DNA of 64,000 nt from Watersipora subatra (GCF_963576615.1 NC_088711.1:17082182-17146181); one strand, 5' to 3'. Counted from the first letter of the stretch, positions 27,021-41,940 are shown. Notes: generated by a model from the letters alone, not told the origin. Numbers and translations are program-made.

Positions 27021-27834
27021 TTGACTCAGGGCTAAGCCTGACGCATTTGATGATTCAGTAGCATACAATGACATAAAAATGCATAATCATATTCTCTAAG
27101 TAAACGTATGAGGAATTTAGAAAGATAAGTCTTTGCAAACACAAAGAAGTGATTTAAAGCAGCCATCATAAGTGCCCTGGTCAACTAGTTAAACCATCGA
27201 TATAACTTGTTAACTGTGAGAACTCATATATTCAGAAGGTATGTATTCCAAGGCTGCTACCCCTCGTTTTTTGACTAGCGCCAATTAAGATGAAATTTTC
27301 TAAGCACAGTTTTAGCTTTAGAAGTAAAATACGTACTATGATGCTTTGAGATTTAGTTGGAGTACTCATGCAAAGTTCTGACATCAACAATCCAACCAAA
27401 CAGGTCATAAGTGCAATGAATGACTATTCTAATTAAAATTCACATCGGAATATGCCTTAACTTTCAATCAATTTTAAATTCATTTAATGTTAAGGAAGTG
27501 TAATTTAATTTTGTTTTATAATGTGCAAAAAACAGTGTATAGAAAATGCATACAATCAGTATTACCACTTATTTCTCCCACAGTTCTCCCTCCTCAATTC
27601 ATCTGCTGGTATATTTGTTTGACTCGAAGGTAAAAACACAATATTCATTTTATTGTATTAACAACTCATTTGTTTGTTTTAGGTTTTTAGCTATAAGGGT
27701 GTTTCACATTCAAATATACTTCAGTATAATATATTATTGTACTGTGTAGTACATATAATAGTTACTAGAGCTATTATGGGGTAGGTTAAGAGTGCTTTAA
27801 ATAGACTAGGTAAAACCTTTTTCCTCTATTTTCT

Positions 27835-28000
27835 ATATATATATAAATCTCAAAGTTTGTCTGGCTTTCAGTATGTCTGGCTATTAAAATCTTGGAATAA
27901 AGAATCTGTATCGCAGAAGATTTGATCTCAGACCCTCCCATTACACCTGTCCATTCACCAGTCAAATTCCTTACCAAGTAAGCCACGCAAGCTTAATGTG
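27835..28000 (-). mobile_element. tRNA-derived SINE, unit 2
   Basis: Copy of the SINE at 18215-18385, with its A box at 27974-27985 on the minus strand. It was carried along by the duplication of the unit and is not a fresh insertion. Confidence 0.6.
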
Positions 28001-30514
28001 TTCATTGGGTGATATATGTCGTTATGTGGGTGAAAATACGCTACCGCTCTCCGTTACGGCGCAACGTCATTCTATGTATTAGTAATAACTTACTTGAGTT
28101 ATCCATTGGCAATGTGCCAGCCTCTAAGCTGCAACGCCGCGCATTATGCTTGTTTTATATAAAGAATAATTGTTTGGAAGACAAGTTTTGGAATCTGAGC
28201 TTTGGTCTGAAACAGAATAAACTCAAATCTCAAGGTATCACTGTAATTAACTACAATGGTGTAGGAGTTTCTACTGATAGCGCTACTCCACCTATGTCTA
28301 TTAGAAGAGTTGTCTACCCCTGATTCACATTTTAGTAAAGGTCCATTCAGAGAGCTCTCTGATAACCTTATTCAGGCTGCTCTCGGTAACACTCTGAGAT
28401 TCTTAGAATGTTATATACTTTGTGCTGAGTTTCTAGAAAACAACAACAAGACATTTACCTTTCATAGACATGTTCTTTGTAAGCAAGCAGTCACATATGT
28501 CTGTAAAAAGCTGCGACATGGTTAAAAATTTATGGCTTTCTCATTGCAGTTCTTGTGTCTAAGAAGTCTGTTTGCCGTGTCGATTTTGTACCTTATTATC
28601 AACCGTTTATTAAATATTCTTATATTTAGAACTTCTACATTCTTTGTTTTTACAACATTATATAAGTAGATGTACGCTGCTTTTATTATAAATTAATTGT
28701 ATTGCTAATGTTTGAATTTATTTTACTCGTCATTTATGCATGATAAGACAAAATTTACAAATATTGGAGTTGTAAAATCTTTATATGATATTGAGGTGCT
28801 TTATACGCAAATCATTGAACCATTGTGGAAAAATATTATAAATTTTTTTTTTAAATTTATCTTCGTGCGCGATATTCTGCTATTATACTTTTGTTTCCTT
28901 GCCATCATTTATTCAATTTACTATTCTTTATGCACAAATATAAGTTGCTGCAATGTTGATCAGAATGGTGCCAATGTCTTACAATTCATGGCTATCAATA
29001 TACATGTAGGTATTCAGTAATTAACATGTGTATACATTTATCAGTGCCTACTAGTGTCATACCAGCCAGCGCTAGAAATAGTGAAAAGGCTGAGACACGT
29101 GTCAGCAGGTGGCTGTAAAATTATTGTTCAGTAGCAAATGGATTATGTACTTGGGTCATATTGTCCATGTTCAAGCGTTTCTGATGAGGACATCGTGAGG
29201 GGCAGACAACTCATCAGTGTAGACTTCCTCTAAATGTGCAGAAACCATACAACTCGGTGTATTACTTAAAGTTTATACTAAAGAATTAGTCAGAGAGAGA
29301 GATACCCTCACACGGTGTCCGTATATGGAAGATAAGCTGGTGATAACAGACATACTTAAATATAAACATTGAGTAACAAAGATGGAGCAGCGTAATGCGT
29401 AGGTTGCTCATTGATGTCATTTACATGTATAAAGCCCGATGATGTCATTTTATTAAGGAGGCCGCTCTTCAGTCATAAAACTCTATGGAAATGAACTGGA
29501 GCTTATTACTTAACAGCTGCTGTACTTGGCTAATTCACTCTGTAGCTAAATAATAATAAATACAGTTCTGCCTGTTACAGAGCAACCAACTGATAAAACC
29601 ACCTGCTGAGGAATGGCAACAGGTGACAGTTAGTTGCTACAATCAGCCCCAGTTACATTCTGACTTATAGTGTAGATAGAAAATACAGACTGAGTACCAT
29701 GACTTGTTACTAAAATCAATATGATATCCCAACTCTATATTATACTCAACTGCATAATTTAATAATTATCTATATTATATATCATGTATAACCGTTCTAA
29801 CTATATGTATGCTGAATTGTAAGTCAGGGACAAAACTGAAACATCTATTTCACGAGTTATATTTCATTAACGCAAGTTCTCCATATAGAGCACCGTTTTT
29901 ACAATACTCAGTATCAATATCCAATATTGAGTCTATCAATATTCGGTATCAAGTGGCAATATCTAATGATGCTTCTAACAACATTAATAATCAGTATTGA
30001 TCTTGGTTGATCAATTGATTACTATTCATACTCAATAGTAAAATTGGCAATATCTGGTATCAAAGATGCTATACACAAAATTCAATGAAGTTTCTGATTT
30101 TCAAAAGAATTCTTATTAATATTGATGCTGAAAATCTTTGAACAATAATTTTGAATTGACAGGCATTACAACTTTCTACATTGTAATTCTCAGTAGACAT
30201 TCACTGCTACTGCACTCCTACTCCCAATTGTCCACTGCTCTCTGCTGCACATTTACTTGTATGACTCATGACCTGAAACTCAGCAGTTCCTGTATACTAT
30301 GATTACACATGAGTATAAAGTTGCTGGCTCTGTACTGCATTGTACAAAATTGTCAGACGTTATGTTCAGTTCATGAACTTACGCTCAACTCTCATATTAT
30401 TTTGGAATAGAGAGTCGGGCATTATCACCAATCTGATCAATAAAACTGGAGTCTTTGTATTGTGTTCTTATCAACATTATATATTAAAATCATATTAGAT
30501 TTTTGTTTCAACCA

Positions 30515-30992
30515 TATACGAAGGTTATCCAATAAGTAAAGACATTTTTCAATCTAGAAGTTTTTATTTGAATTATATCCCATTGTACGGTATCTAATTA
30601 TTCTACATAGACTTGTTGCATCTCAATACACTTGTTTCAACATTTCACTAGCTTTCTTATGCCGCTAGACTAAAAGCTTTCTGTCGGGATCCTTCATAAC
30701 CTACAATATTGTCAACATATGACCTTTTCTCAGATCTGCTCTTTGTGGAAACTGAAGCGGGAGATCTGGCAGTAACAGTTCTCCCAGATCTTTTGTCATC
30801 CACTATATAGTATCATGTCTTCTGTTGAAACTCGTTCTGTCTATTTGTAAACATATTTTGTGTTCATACACTAACTCCTATACACTTTGAATGTTCTGCT
30901 GGGTATGACAACTCCAATCACTCTATCAGCATTATAATATCTCATCACAGCCCTCCGCTCTTCTAATGTGCAACTTTCTAGGAGAGTGGCCA
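30515..30992 (-). pseudogene. Mariner-type transposase relic, unit 3
   Basis: Same internally deleted relic as in unit 2, with the ACGAAGGTTATCC end on the left and the MATLLES-like start on the right. Duplicated with the unit. Confidence 0.6.
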
Positions 30993-32558
30993 TCTTGATC
31001 ATGTGACTACATACGAAACCAGGATGATAGTTAGAGGTTTTCTTTCCTGGCAGAGATTGCCAAGACCTGTAATTGGATGGTGCTCAATGCACTGTTTTCT
31101 AGTCCAAACAGCATTTTTATAAAGTCAAAATGTTTTTACTCATTAAATAACCTTTGTACAACATGCTGGTTGTCATATATTTGCTGTGATTGTGTCAAAG
31201 TCAACTCGATACTTGATTTTGTGATGAGTTTTCTGGAAAATGTGCTGTGTGTGTGCGCAGTGTAATGCAAAGGTTCCTACTGCGTTTAACACTGTGATTG
31301 ACTGTTTATATGTTTATTAGTTTTAGGCTAAAGTCTGTAACCTAATTACTAAATTTAATAGCTTTATAATATTCTTCGCTTCAGTGTTTGAAGTGAAAAG
31401 TGAATTACATTGATTGAATGCCAGTCGCTACTTATGAGAATTGTGGAGGATTATTATAAAACAACTCGACTAGCTGAGTTTCTACACTAATAGGCTGGTA
31501 GTAGCTGGTGAGATGCTGTCTAATTACTTACATGCTGTCTTTACCATATAAATGGTTAGTACTGAGCATACTAGTGGCTATTATAAATGTGTGTCATATC
31601 AGATAGAGGCAGATAGCTCAAATATTTCTTGTCTGCATCTTACTCTGTTATAATAGAGACCTTGAAACTCCATTGATTTTCTGCATACACTAAGGCTATC
31701 ATGAGCGAATGTTTGCCTATCAGTTTATGACAACCATATATCTAATATTATGGGTCTCAAACCAAATAAGGGTGTTACCAAATTGTTTGTAAGTCTATAA
31801 TTTCTATCTATTGTTTTTGCATTTCTCTTATCAGAGAAGCGGATGCTCGGTGGAGTCATCTCCCTATTTTGTATTAAAAAGAAGAAACCCTTAGTCTGGT
31901 CTCACACATTATATTTTACGGTAATTTTCTACTGGTGATAGAAATCGTTCGTCACAAATAGTAAATTTGGTGTAGTGTTAAAATATAATGTACTTTTATC
32001 AGTTGGTTGATCTGTGTTGTTTGAAATCTGTTGTTTATCTATCAATACTATAATTAAATTATAGAATTTATTTGTTATGTTATTTATGATTTAGAGAAGT
32101 TGCTAGTATGATAAAAAGGGTACAACTAAAAATCAGCAGGAAGTGGCAGTGGAAAACATAAATCATATAGCAAGTGCAATACATGCAAGTCTCATGAGGG
32201 AGACCAAAAAAAAGCGATATAGTGGAAAATCAATAAAAAATCTACATAAATCACTGAAAGAGAATTTTTTTGGTATAACTAAGAGATCACAGGCTAGCAG
32301 AACAGAAAATATACATAACAATAGTAAATGCTGTAGCATGTAAAGAAAATGCAGCAAAAGCACCAAAAGTTGTAATTTAAAAATTATAAATAAAGCAAAC
32401 TGAATATAAATAAAAATCTGAGCTTCAATAATATCGTTGTGAAAATAAAAAACAATACATGATTTTACCTGCCAGGTACTTGAACCAAAGAGGAGCTGAT
32501 AATACAACTTTTTCTCAAACAAACGATCACTAGTAGGAGTTGTGTACACATTGATCAA

Positions 32559-35500
32559 TTAACATATGCTACAGGTTTTCTCACAGTTGTACCTCACTCG
32601 GGAATTCCATCTACACTTTGACTGTTTACCAGCACAATGTCTGTCTGACCATCTGTTTTTGCACTTAGAAATTGTTTCAACTGTCACTGGAGCTGCTATG
32701 TTTTCCTGTATAGAGAATAACAGTAATGTTAAAAACAATAATCACAAACCTTAAAAAGTGTAATAATAAAACACTATTTAAAAAACATTCAAGATTAGCT
32801 TTATTAATACAAACTTATTGCACTTATGTAGGAAACATACTCACACTGAGCACACTGTTTATGGAAGCTGAGCTATTAAGGAACTCATGCACATTTGGTA
32901 ATAGTCTAGTAATCTGATATATTTTAGCTTTGGGTTTAGTTAATAGTAATAATATTAGCATATAAAAAGGCTCTTTGAAGGTTAAATGGTAAGTTATGGA
33001 AAGCGTTTGTCAAAAAAGGAAAGACAACTCTAACTTACATCATGTGTTGTGCAAGTGGAACAAGTCTTCATACAGTTGGTAGAGAGATATTCCTTGTATG
33101 AAGGATGATCACAATAGTCCACATAGCTTGGGCAGTACGAGTTCAGATCTTGGCATGCTACAATATTATCTCCCCCGTCACAATCTTATCCAGCCAGTAG
33201 CATTACAGAGGTTCTTTTACAGTCATACAGTTTACATCTGACCAATAACCAAAAGGATACCAAACTATGTACCTGATTGGCCACCATCACAGGCTTTACA
33301 CGACTTCTTACAGTTGTTGAGCATATATGAAGGATTACGGCTACATTCTCCTCTCTCAGCCCAATGGCGACAGTATGAGTTCTTATCTGTGCAACTCACA
33401 ACCGGTGATGGGGGACGTACTGTGGTAGCCACTGTATAAGATAATCAATTTGACTCTCAGGTACCAGTTTATACTAATAGAACAAGCAACTGTAAAATCA
33501 ATGTGTATTGATAAATCTTGTGTCATGTTGCTGACACCTAAATGATTGTATGTCAGTTAAGATTGTACTGACAAACCTTGACAGGTGTTACAACTGTATG
33601 GACAGTTTTTATTCATATAGTCCCTATGATTGCCTGTACAGTAACCAGCGTTGGCCCAACTCTGACAGTTTCTGTTTTTGTCATTACAAGTCATGGGTCT
33701 GGTTGGCATCGGAGTAGTAGTGGCTTTAATAGGACCTGTAACAAATATTATTAATTAATATTAGTATATACTAATTAATAAATATTATTTTTAATAATAA
33801 TAATAACAAATATTTTTAATAATAATATGGATAATAAGAAATTTAAAGAATTATTTACTTAGCAGCTTCAAAAGCTAGTTTATCACTAATAAACCACAGC
33901 AGGTAAGATGCTACATAAGAAATAACCTACCTGTGCCATCACACTTTTTAACTGGGTTCAGTTTATCACCACTCTCACACCAACACTCACAATCAGGCCC
34001 TTGGAAACCCTGTGGACAGCTTCTGGCAGCGCACCGATTTACTAAAATACAACCAAAAGGTCACATGTACAAATGTTTTCAATAGCTAATCAGAAATTAA
34101 GACTTTAGAAGAAACTGGAGGAGATGATTTACACCTCAGAAAGTTAGTTTTCGGCTAGTAGCAGTAATATTGGTATACAGAAATGTTCACTCACCATTAG
34201 CACAGTCATACATTGTATTAGCCAATTGAATATCTTTGAAGCTCAGCCCGTCCCGGTTTCCCATTGAATCTTGGAACTCAGTCTGTCGAGCTAAGATTGT
34301 TGGCTGACCATTCTTTGAGAAAGCCTTCAACAGAACGAACTAATAAATGGAAACAGGAACATGTATGGAGTATATAAGGTTAAGTACTGCATTAAGTAAG
34401 CTTTAAACAGCAATAAAATGTAAGGAAAACAATTAAATACCCGCTAGCAATGATAAGACAACTTCTGTCACACTCACAGTGCCTGAGTAGTGCATGACAC
34501 TTGTGTAGTCATATGGAACATCATAGTTGTTCACTTGATCTTTGCTGTATTTCATGAAGTTATACTCAACTCCTCTTTGTATATTTTGTTTTTGTATGTA
34601 GACATAGTTATCTCGGTCTGGTCTTGTCTGCTCGTGCTGGAATCCTATAGTGTGTCCCATCTCATGAATCACTATTCCTTTCTAAAATACATGTATTTGC
34701 ATACATAATTAGCTGACTAAAGCAAAATGTACAAGCCATAGTAAAACTAATATCGAGTAAATATTTGGTTGTTTGTCAGCTGAATCTATAAATATAAGGG
34801 TCTATCTGTCCGGTTATAGAAATTAAATTCTAACAAAAGAAACTCTGCTTTGCTGAAGATTTGATCTTTGGTTAGAACCTCCAGTTCTAGAGGCGTCGAG
34901 TTTCTCCATTGGACTCCAGGCTCAACTGAGCACAGTGATCAAAAATGATGAAGATTTTCACTACATTTGTTAAAATATGCATAACGGCGATGCGCCACAC
35001 GTAATGATTAGCAGCTAGCTTCACTAGGTGAATGCCCAGCATTGCACTGGTAATAAAAACAGCTTATAAACAGTTGAGAGAAATGTAGTGTAAAGGTAAT
35101 GCAGTAGGTAATGTAATGTTCATAAGCTGTTTTTTAATTGACCTTGCAACGCAGGGAATTCACGTAGTTTGTTTATGTATAGTAAAAGACAACTACAAAT
35201 AAAGTTATCAAAACAGTCTTACATGTCTGCAACCAGGTGCCAAGCTGATGGGTTGAGTGTTTCCAATCATTCCCACGTAGGAAGAACAGCCCCCTCCATT
35301 CTGGAATCTAACTTTGTTGTAGTCAGAACTTGTGGCAGGTACAAACCTTAGACAGGTGTATCTGTGGTAGTCATTGATGGCAGAGGTTATCTTAGATCTG
35401 TCACTATCAGCTGTAAATAGAGACAAACTTCACAAGTATAAATAAGAAATTTACAGTTTTAAGTGCTCTACAAGTCTTTGATATATCAAGGTTTTGTCAC

Positions 35501-36332
35501 TGGTAGCTACAACAAAAATTTTTTAGAAATATCTTAAAGATCTTGATACTCTATTCTGATTATCGTAATTTGGTAGTTGTGATTTGATAATGAAGTAATA
35601 TAAATTAAAAGTGTTCAAATTATTTTAACTTACAAAATTCATAAGAAATCTCATACGGAATTCTTTGGTTGGTCCATCTGTAGCTTTCTGCTCTGATAGC
35701 CTTTCTCTTCTTCCTGCTAGACTCGTCAGCATCAATGGGTACCATATCCTGTAGAGGAGAAACAAACCTTCATGTGCGACACACTCTACTAAACCTTAAA
35801 CCTCATGTACTTGCTTGAGTGACATTCATTAGCAGGTGCCCTGTATGATATGACAGCCGTATTTACCAACCTCAACCATTTTATTGTAAGTATGCATTTT
35901 GTAGAGCATGTCCAACTCCACCATGACCGAGTCCTCATCCTGCATTATCTCAAACATCTTTGCTGTTAACAGAGTGATCATTATATTTTGGTAATATGTA
36001 AACATCTACACAATTATGATAAAATATTTTAAGTGTTTTTCATAGTTGAAGGTTTAATTTGACTACAAATAATTTAATTATCTTTATTACTCTGTAAAGG
36101 AAATGTTACTTACACATGGAGCCATTAGAGCCAGCTTTTATAATGGCATCATCTATACTCATCTGTTTACCATCTATCATCATGGCAGACACACACCATG
36201 CTGTTGACAGCTGAAACATACCAAACACAGTCAAACCTTTATGGAATCAACCTCTTAGAGAAATGAGTTGTTGGTAAAATAAACAGTAGTTGAACTCACC
36301 AGTGCCACTGTTAATACCCTAATATTATACAT
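32559..36332 (-). CDS. Secreted astacin metalloprotease with four ShK domains, copy 3
   Basis: Twelve-exon gene colinear with copy 1; exon 1 is 36300-36332, the zinc-site exon 34478-34681 and the last exon 32559-32705 (TAA stop). The signal peptide, RKKR pro-site, HEMGHTIGFQHEQ, SVMHY and four ShK modules are all present. A Gly-flanking Ser in the protease domain is Arg (NIQRGVEYN). I checked exon ends at the landmarks and saw no frameshift, but did not re-add every exon as for copies 1 and 2. Confidence 0.9.
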
Positions 36333-36429
36333 GATATTACAATCACTGTTATTATAGTAGTTGGTAAATGTTATGTCTTGTTAGCTGACTCCTTTGGTGA
36401 TAAATGATAATTTCTACCGCAGATCCTGC

Positions 36430-36463
36430 GCTTATATAGCAGCTACTAATAACCTTTGACCCT
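36430..36463 (-). promoter_or_regulatory. TATA box and DR1 site, astacin copy 3
   Basis: Same arrangement as copy 1: CTATATAAGCG about 100 bp before the ATG at 36332, and AGGGTCAAAGGTTA at 36450-36463. Confidence 0.65.
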
Positions 36464-37311
36464 TTGACTCACGGCTAAGTCTGACGGATCTTGATGATTC
36501 AGTAGTATACAATAGTACCCAATGACATAAAAAGACAATCATATTATTCCTTAAGTAAATATATGAGGAATTTCAAAGATAAGTCTTTTCAAACACAATG
36601 AAGTGATTTAAAGCAGCCATCATAAGTGCTCGGGTCAAACTAGTGACAACATCGATATAACTTGTTAACTGTGAGAATTCACATATGCAGAAGGTGTAGA
36701 AAGTATGTATTCCAAGGCTGCTACCCCTCGGTTTTTGACTGGCGCCTATTAAGATGAAATTTTCTAAGCACAGTTTTAGCTTTAGAAGTAAAATACGTAT
36801 TATGATGCTTTGAGATTTAGTTGGAGTACTCATTCAAAGTTCTGACATCAGCAATCCAACCAAAAAGGTCATAAGTGCAATGAGGGACTATTATAATTAA
36901 AATTCACATCGGAATATGCCTTAACTTTTAATAAATTTTAAGTTCATTTACATTTAAGGAAGTGTAATTTAATTTTGTTTTATAATGTGCAAAAAACAGT
37001 GTAGGCCCTATAGAAAATGCATACAATCAGTATTACCACTTATTTCTCCCACAGTTCCCCTTCCTCAATTCATCTGCTGGTATATTTGTTTGACTCGAAG
37101 GTAAAAACACAATATTCATTTTATTGTATTAACAACTCATTTGTTTGTTTTAGGTTTTTAGCTATAAGGGTGTTTCACATTCAAATATACTTCAGTATAA
37201 TATATTATTGTACCGTGTAGTACATATAATAGTTACTAGAGCTATTATGGGGTAGGTTAAGAGTGTTTTAAATGGTTGAAATAGATTAGGTAAAACCTTT
37301 TTCCTTTATTT

Positions 37312-37485
37312 TCTATATATATATAAATCTCAAAGTTTGTCTGGCTTTCAGTATGTCTGGCTATAGCTATTAAAATCTTGGAATAAAGAATCTGTATCGC
37401 AAAAGATTTGATCTCAGACCCTCCCATTACACCTGTTCATTCACCAGTCAAATTCCTTACCAAGTAAGCCACGCAAGCTTAATGT
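37312..37485 (-). mobile_element. tRNA-derived SINE, unit 3
   Basis: Copy of the SINE seen at 18215-18385, A box at 37460-37471 on the minus strand, TATATA tail at the low-coordinate end. Confidence 0.6.
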
Positions 37486-39994
37486 GTTCATTGGGTGATA
37501 TATGTCGTTATGTGGGTGAAAATACGCTACCGCTCTCCGTTACGGCGCAACGTCATTCTATGTATTAGTAATAGCTTACTTGAGTTATCCATTGGCAATG
37601 TGCCAGCCTCTAAGCGGCAACGCCGCGCATTATGCTAGTTTTATATAAAGAATAATTGTTTGGAATACAAGTTTTGGAATCTGAGCTCTGGTCTGAAACA
37701 GAATAAACTCATATCTCAAGGTATCACTGTAATTAATTACAATAGTGTAGGAGTTTCTACTGATAGCGCTACTCCACCTATGTCTATTAGAAGAGTTGTC
37801 TACCCCTGATTCACATTTTAGTAAAGGTCCATTCAGAGAGCTCTCTGATAACCTTATTCAGGCTGCTCTTGGTAACACTCTGAGATTCTTAGAATGTTAT
37901 ATACCTTGTGCTGAGTTTCTAGAAAACAACAACAAGACATTTACCTTTCATGGACATGTTCTTTGTAAGCAAGCAGTCACATATGTCTGTAAAAAGCTGC
38001 GACATAGTTAAAAATTTATGGCTTTCTTATTGCCATTCTTGTGTCTAAAAAGTCTGTTTGCCGTGTCGATTTTGTACCTTATTATCAACCGTTTATTAAA
38101 TATTTTTATATTTAGAACTTCTACATTCTTTGTTTTTACAATATTATATAAGTACATGTGCGCTGCTTTTATTATAAATTAATTTTATTGCCAATGTTTG
38201 AATTTTTTTTACTCGTCACTTATGCATGATAATACAAAATTTCCAAATGTTGCAGTTGTAAAATCTTTATGATTTTCAAATGCTTCATACGCAAATCATT
38301 GAACCAATGATGGAAAAATATTACAGACATTTTTTTTAGAAATTTATCTTTGTGCGTGACAATCTGCTATTATATGTTTTATTTCCTTGCCATCATTTAT
38401 TCAATTTACTATTCTTTATGCACAAATATAAGTTGCTGCAATGTTGATCAGAATGGTGCCAATGTCTTACAATTCATGGCTATCAATATACATGTAGGTA
38501 TTCAGTAATTAACATGTTTATGCATTTATCAGTGCCCACTAGTGTCATACCAGTCAGTGCTAGAAATAGTGAAGAGGCTGAGACACGTGTCAGCAGGTGG
38601 CTGTAAAATTATTGTTCAGTAGCAAATGGAGTATGTACTTGGGTCATATTGTCCATGTTCAAGTGTTTCTGATGAGGACACCGAGAGGGGCAGACAACTC
38701 ATCAGTGTAGATTTCCTCTAAATGTGCAGAAACCATACAACTCAGTGTATTACTCAAAGTTTATACTAAAGAATTAGTCAGAGAGATATGCTCACACGGT
38801 GTGCGTATATATGGAAGATAAGCTGGTGATAACAGACATACTTAAATATAAACATTGAGTAACAAAGATGGAGCAGCGTAATGCGGAGGTTGCTCATTGG
38901 TGTCATTCATAAAGCCTGATGATGTCATTTTATTAAGGAGGCCGTTCTTCAGTCATAAAACTCTATGGAAATGAACTGGAGCTTATTACTTAACATCTGC
39001 TGCACTTGGCTAATTTACTCTATAGCTAAATAATAATAAATACAGTTCTGCCTGTTACAGAGCAACCAACTGATAAAACCACCTGCTGAGGAATGGCAAC
39101 AGGTGACAGTTAGTTGCTACAATCAGCCTCAGTTATATTCTGACTTATAGTGTAGATAGAAAATACAGACTGAGTACCATGACTTGTTGCTAAAAATCAA
39201 TATGATATCCCAACTCTATATTATACTCAACTGCATAATTTAATAATTATCTATATTATATATCATGTATAACCGTTCTAACTATATGTATGCTGAATTG
39301 TAAGTCAGGGACAAAACTGAAACACCTATTTCACGAGTTATATTTCATTAACGCAAGTTCTCCATATAGAGCACCGTTTTTACAATACTCAGTATCAATA
39401 TCCAATATTGAGTCTATCAATATTCGGTATCAAGTGGCAATATCTAATGATGCTTCTAACAACATTAATAATCAATTTTGATCTTGGTTGATCAATTGAT
39501 TACTATTCATACTCAATAGTAAAATTGGCAATATCTGGTATCAAAGATGCTATACACAAAATTCAATGAAGTTTCTGATTTTCAAAAGAATTCTTATTAA
39601 TATTGATGCTGAAAATCTTTGAACAATAATTTTGAATTGACAGGCATTACAACTTTCTACATTGTAATTCTCAGTAGACATTCACTGCTACTGCACTCTT
39701 ACTCCCAATTGCCCACTGCTCTCTGCTGCACATTTACTTGCATGACTCATGACCTGAAACTCAGCAGTTCATGCATACTATGATTACACATGAGTATAAA
39801 GTTGCTGGCTCTGTACTGCATTGTACAAAATTGTCAGACGTTATGTTCAGTTCATGAACTTACGCTCAACTCTCATATTATTTTGGAATAGAGAGTCGGG
39901 CATTATCGCCAATCTGATCAATAAAACTGGAGTCTTTGTATTGTGTTCTTATCAACATTATATATTAAAATCATATAAGATTTTTGTTTCAACC

Positions 39995-40472
39995 ATATAC
40001 GAAGGTTATCCAATAAGTAAAGACATTTTTCAATCTAAAAGTTTTTATTTGAATTATATCCCATTGTACGGTATCTAATTATTCTACATAGACTTGTTGC
40101 ATCTCAATACACTTGTTTCAACATTTCACTAGCTTTCTTATGCCGCTAGACTAAAAGCTTTCTGTAGGAACCCTTCATAACCTACACTGTTGTCAACATA
40201 TGACCTTTTGTCAGATCTGCTCTTTGTGGAAACTGAAGCGGGAGATCTGGCAGTAACAGTTCTCCCAGATCTTTTGTCATCCACTATATAGTATCATGTC
40301 TTCTGTTGAAACTCGTTCTGTCTATTTGTAAACATATTTTGTGTTCATACACTAACTCCTATACACTTTGGATGTTCTGCTGGGTATGACAACTCCAATC
40401 ACTCTATCAGCATTATAATATCTCATCACAGCCCTCGCTCTTCTAATGTGCAACTTTCTAGGAGAGTGGCCA
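39995..40472 (-). pseudogene. Mariner-type transposase relic, unit 4
   Basis: Third copy of the internally deleted relic described at 21071-21546, with a few extra substitutions. Confidence 0.6.
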
Positions 40473-41865
40473 TCTTGATCATGTGACTACATTCGAAACC
40501 AGGATGATAGTTAGGGGTTTTCTTTCCTGGCAGAGATTGCTAAGACCTGTAATTGGATGGTGCTCAATGCACTGTTTTCTCGTACAAACAGCATTTTTAT
40601 AAAGTCAAAATGTTTTTACTCATTAAATCACTTTTGTACAACATGCTGGTTGTCATATATTTGCTGTGATTGTGTCAAAGTCAACTCGATACTTGATTTT
40701 GTGATGAGTTTTCTGGAAAATGTGCTGTGTGTGTGCGCAGTGTAATGCAAAGGTTCCTACTGCATTTAACACTGTGATTGACTGTTTATATGTTTATTAG
40801 TTTTAGGCTAAAGTCTGTAACCTAATTACTAAATTTAATAGCTTTTTAATATTCTTAGCTTCAGTGTTTGAAGTGAAAAGTGAATTACATTGATTGAATG
40901 CCAGTAGTTACTTATGAGAATTGTGGGGGATTATTATAAAACAACTCGACTAGTTGAGTTGCTACACTAATAGGCTGGTAGTAGCTGGTGAGATGCTGTC
41001 TAATTACTTACATGCTGTCTTTACCATATAAATGGTTAGTACTGAGCATACTAGTGGCTATTATAAATGTGTGTCATATCAGATAAAGGAAGGTAGCTCA
41101 AATATTTCTTGTCTGCATCTTACTCTGTTATAATAGAGACCTTGAAACTCCATTGATTTTCTGCATACACTAAGGCTATCATGAGCGAATGTTTGCCTAT
41201 CAGTTTAAGACAACCATATATCTAATATTATGGGTCTCAAACCAAATAAGGATGTTACCAAATTGTTTGTGAGTCTATAATTTCTATCCATTGTTTTTGC
41301 ATTTTTCTTCGTATTTTTGAGCTTATAAAATTTATGAAGAAATATGTAAAGTGCCATCTGAATTCTGACATCCATCTAATTGGTACATGTAAAGCACCAG
41401 TTAGAGGGTGTCAATAATATAATGGGGTGATTTGCAAAGATTAATGCAACTTCAGAATAGTTTGGTAGTGTTTTGGTAGAAAATTAGGCAAGATACCATT
41501 GTATAAGCCAGTAGTTAAACATTTTCACCAGTGCTTCAGCGTTTATGGAAATGTTTGCTGTCACCAATGACAGAAGAGAGCAAAAGCACTTAATGTCAGT
41601 CAAGAAAACATGGAGTAGTCTTCTCTTGCAAGACAGTGTGCATCAGCGATGCTCGGTGGAGTCATCTCCCTATTTTGTATTAAAAAGGAGAAACCCTTAG
41701 TCTGGTCTCACACTTTATCACCAGTACAGATGAATGTTTAGATGGATTCAGTTTAAATCCTCCCTTTTATAATCACATTGCTAAATGACTGTAATATGCT
41801 CTATTTCACTTCAGAGCCAACAAGGTTATATAAGAATATTTTAAGGTTTACTAGTGTTAGAAAGT

Positions 41866-41940
41866 TCATCACAAATACTAAATTTGTAACACTAAAAATT
41901 TTAACACTACATCAAATTTAGTATTTGTGATGAACTATTT
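41866..41940. repeat. Local inverted duplication specific to unit 4
   Basis: GTTCATCACAAATACTAAAT at the left is mirrored by its reverse complement ending near 41937, around a spacer of about 25 bp. Units 2 and 3 carry only one arm at this place (near 22500 and 31945). The second arm therefore arose in unit 4, most simply by template switching. Confidence 0.75.

Larger units (their letters stand above)
18933..28548. repeat. Tandem unit 2 of the astacin array
   Basis: About 9.6 kb, opening with the same junction sequence as unit 1 and containing astacin copy 2. Relative to unit 1 it has the mariner relic and lacks about 300 bp near 22385. Its 5' flank (near 27040-27250) carries small deletions not seen in units 1 and 3. 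Confidence 0.88.
28549..38034. repeat. Tandem unit 3 of the astacin array
   Basis: About 9.5 kb with the same order as unit 2. Its part downstream of the gene follows unit 2, sharing the roughly 300 bp deletion near 31830. Its 5' flank (36440-38000) follows unit 1 almost base for base, so the unit is a mosaic. No other gene is seen in its intergenic parts (26900-32558 and 36340-42541). Confidence 0.88.
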
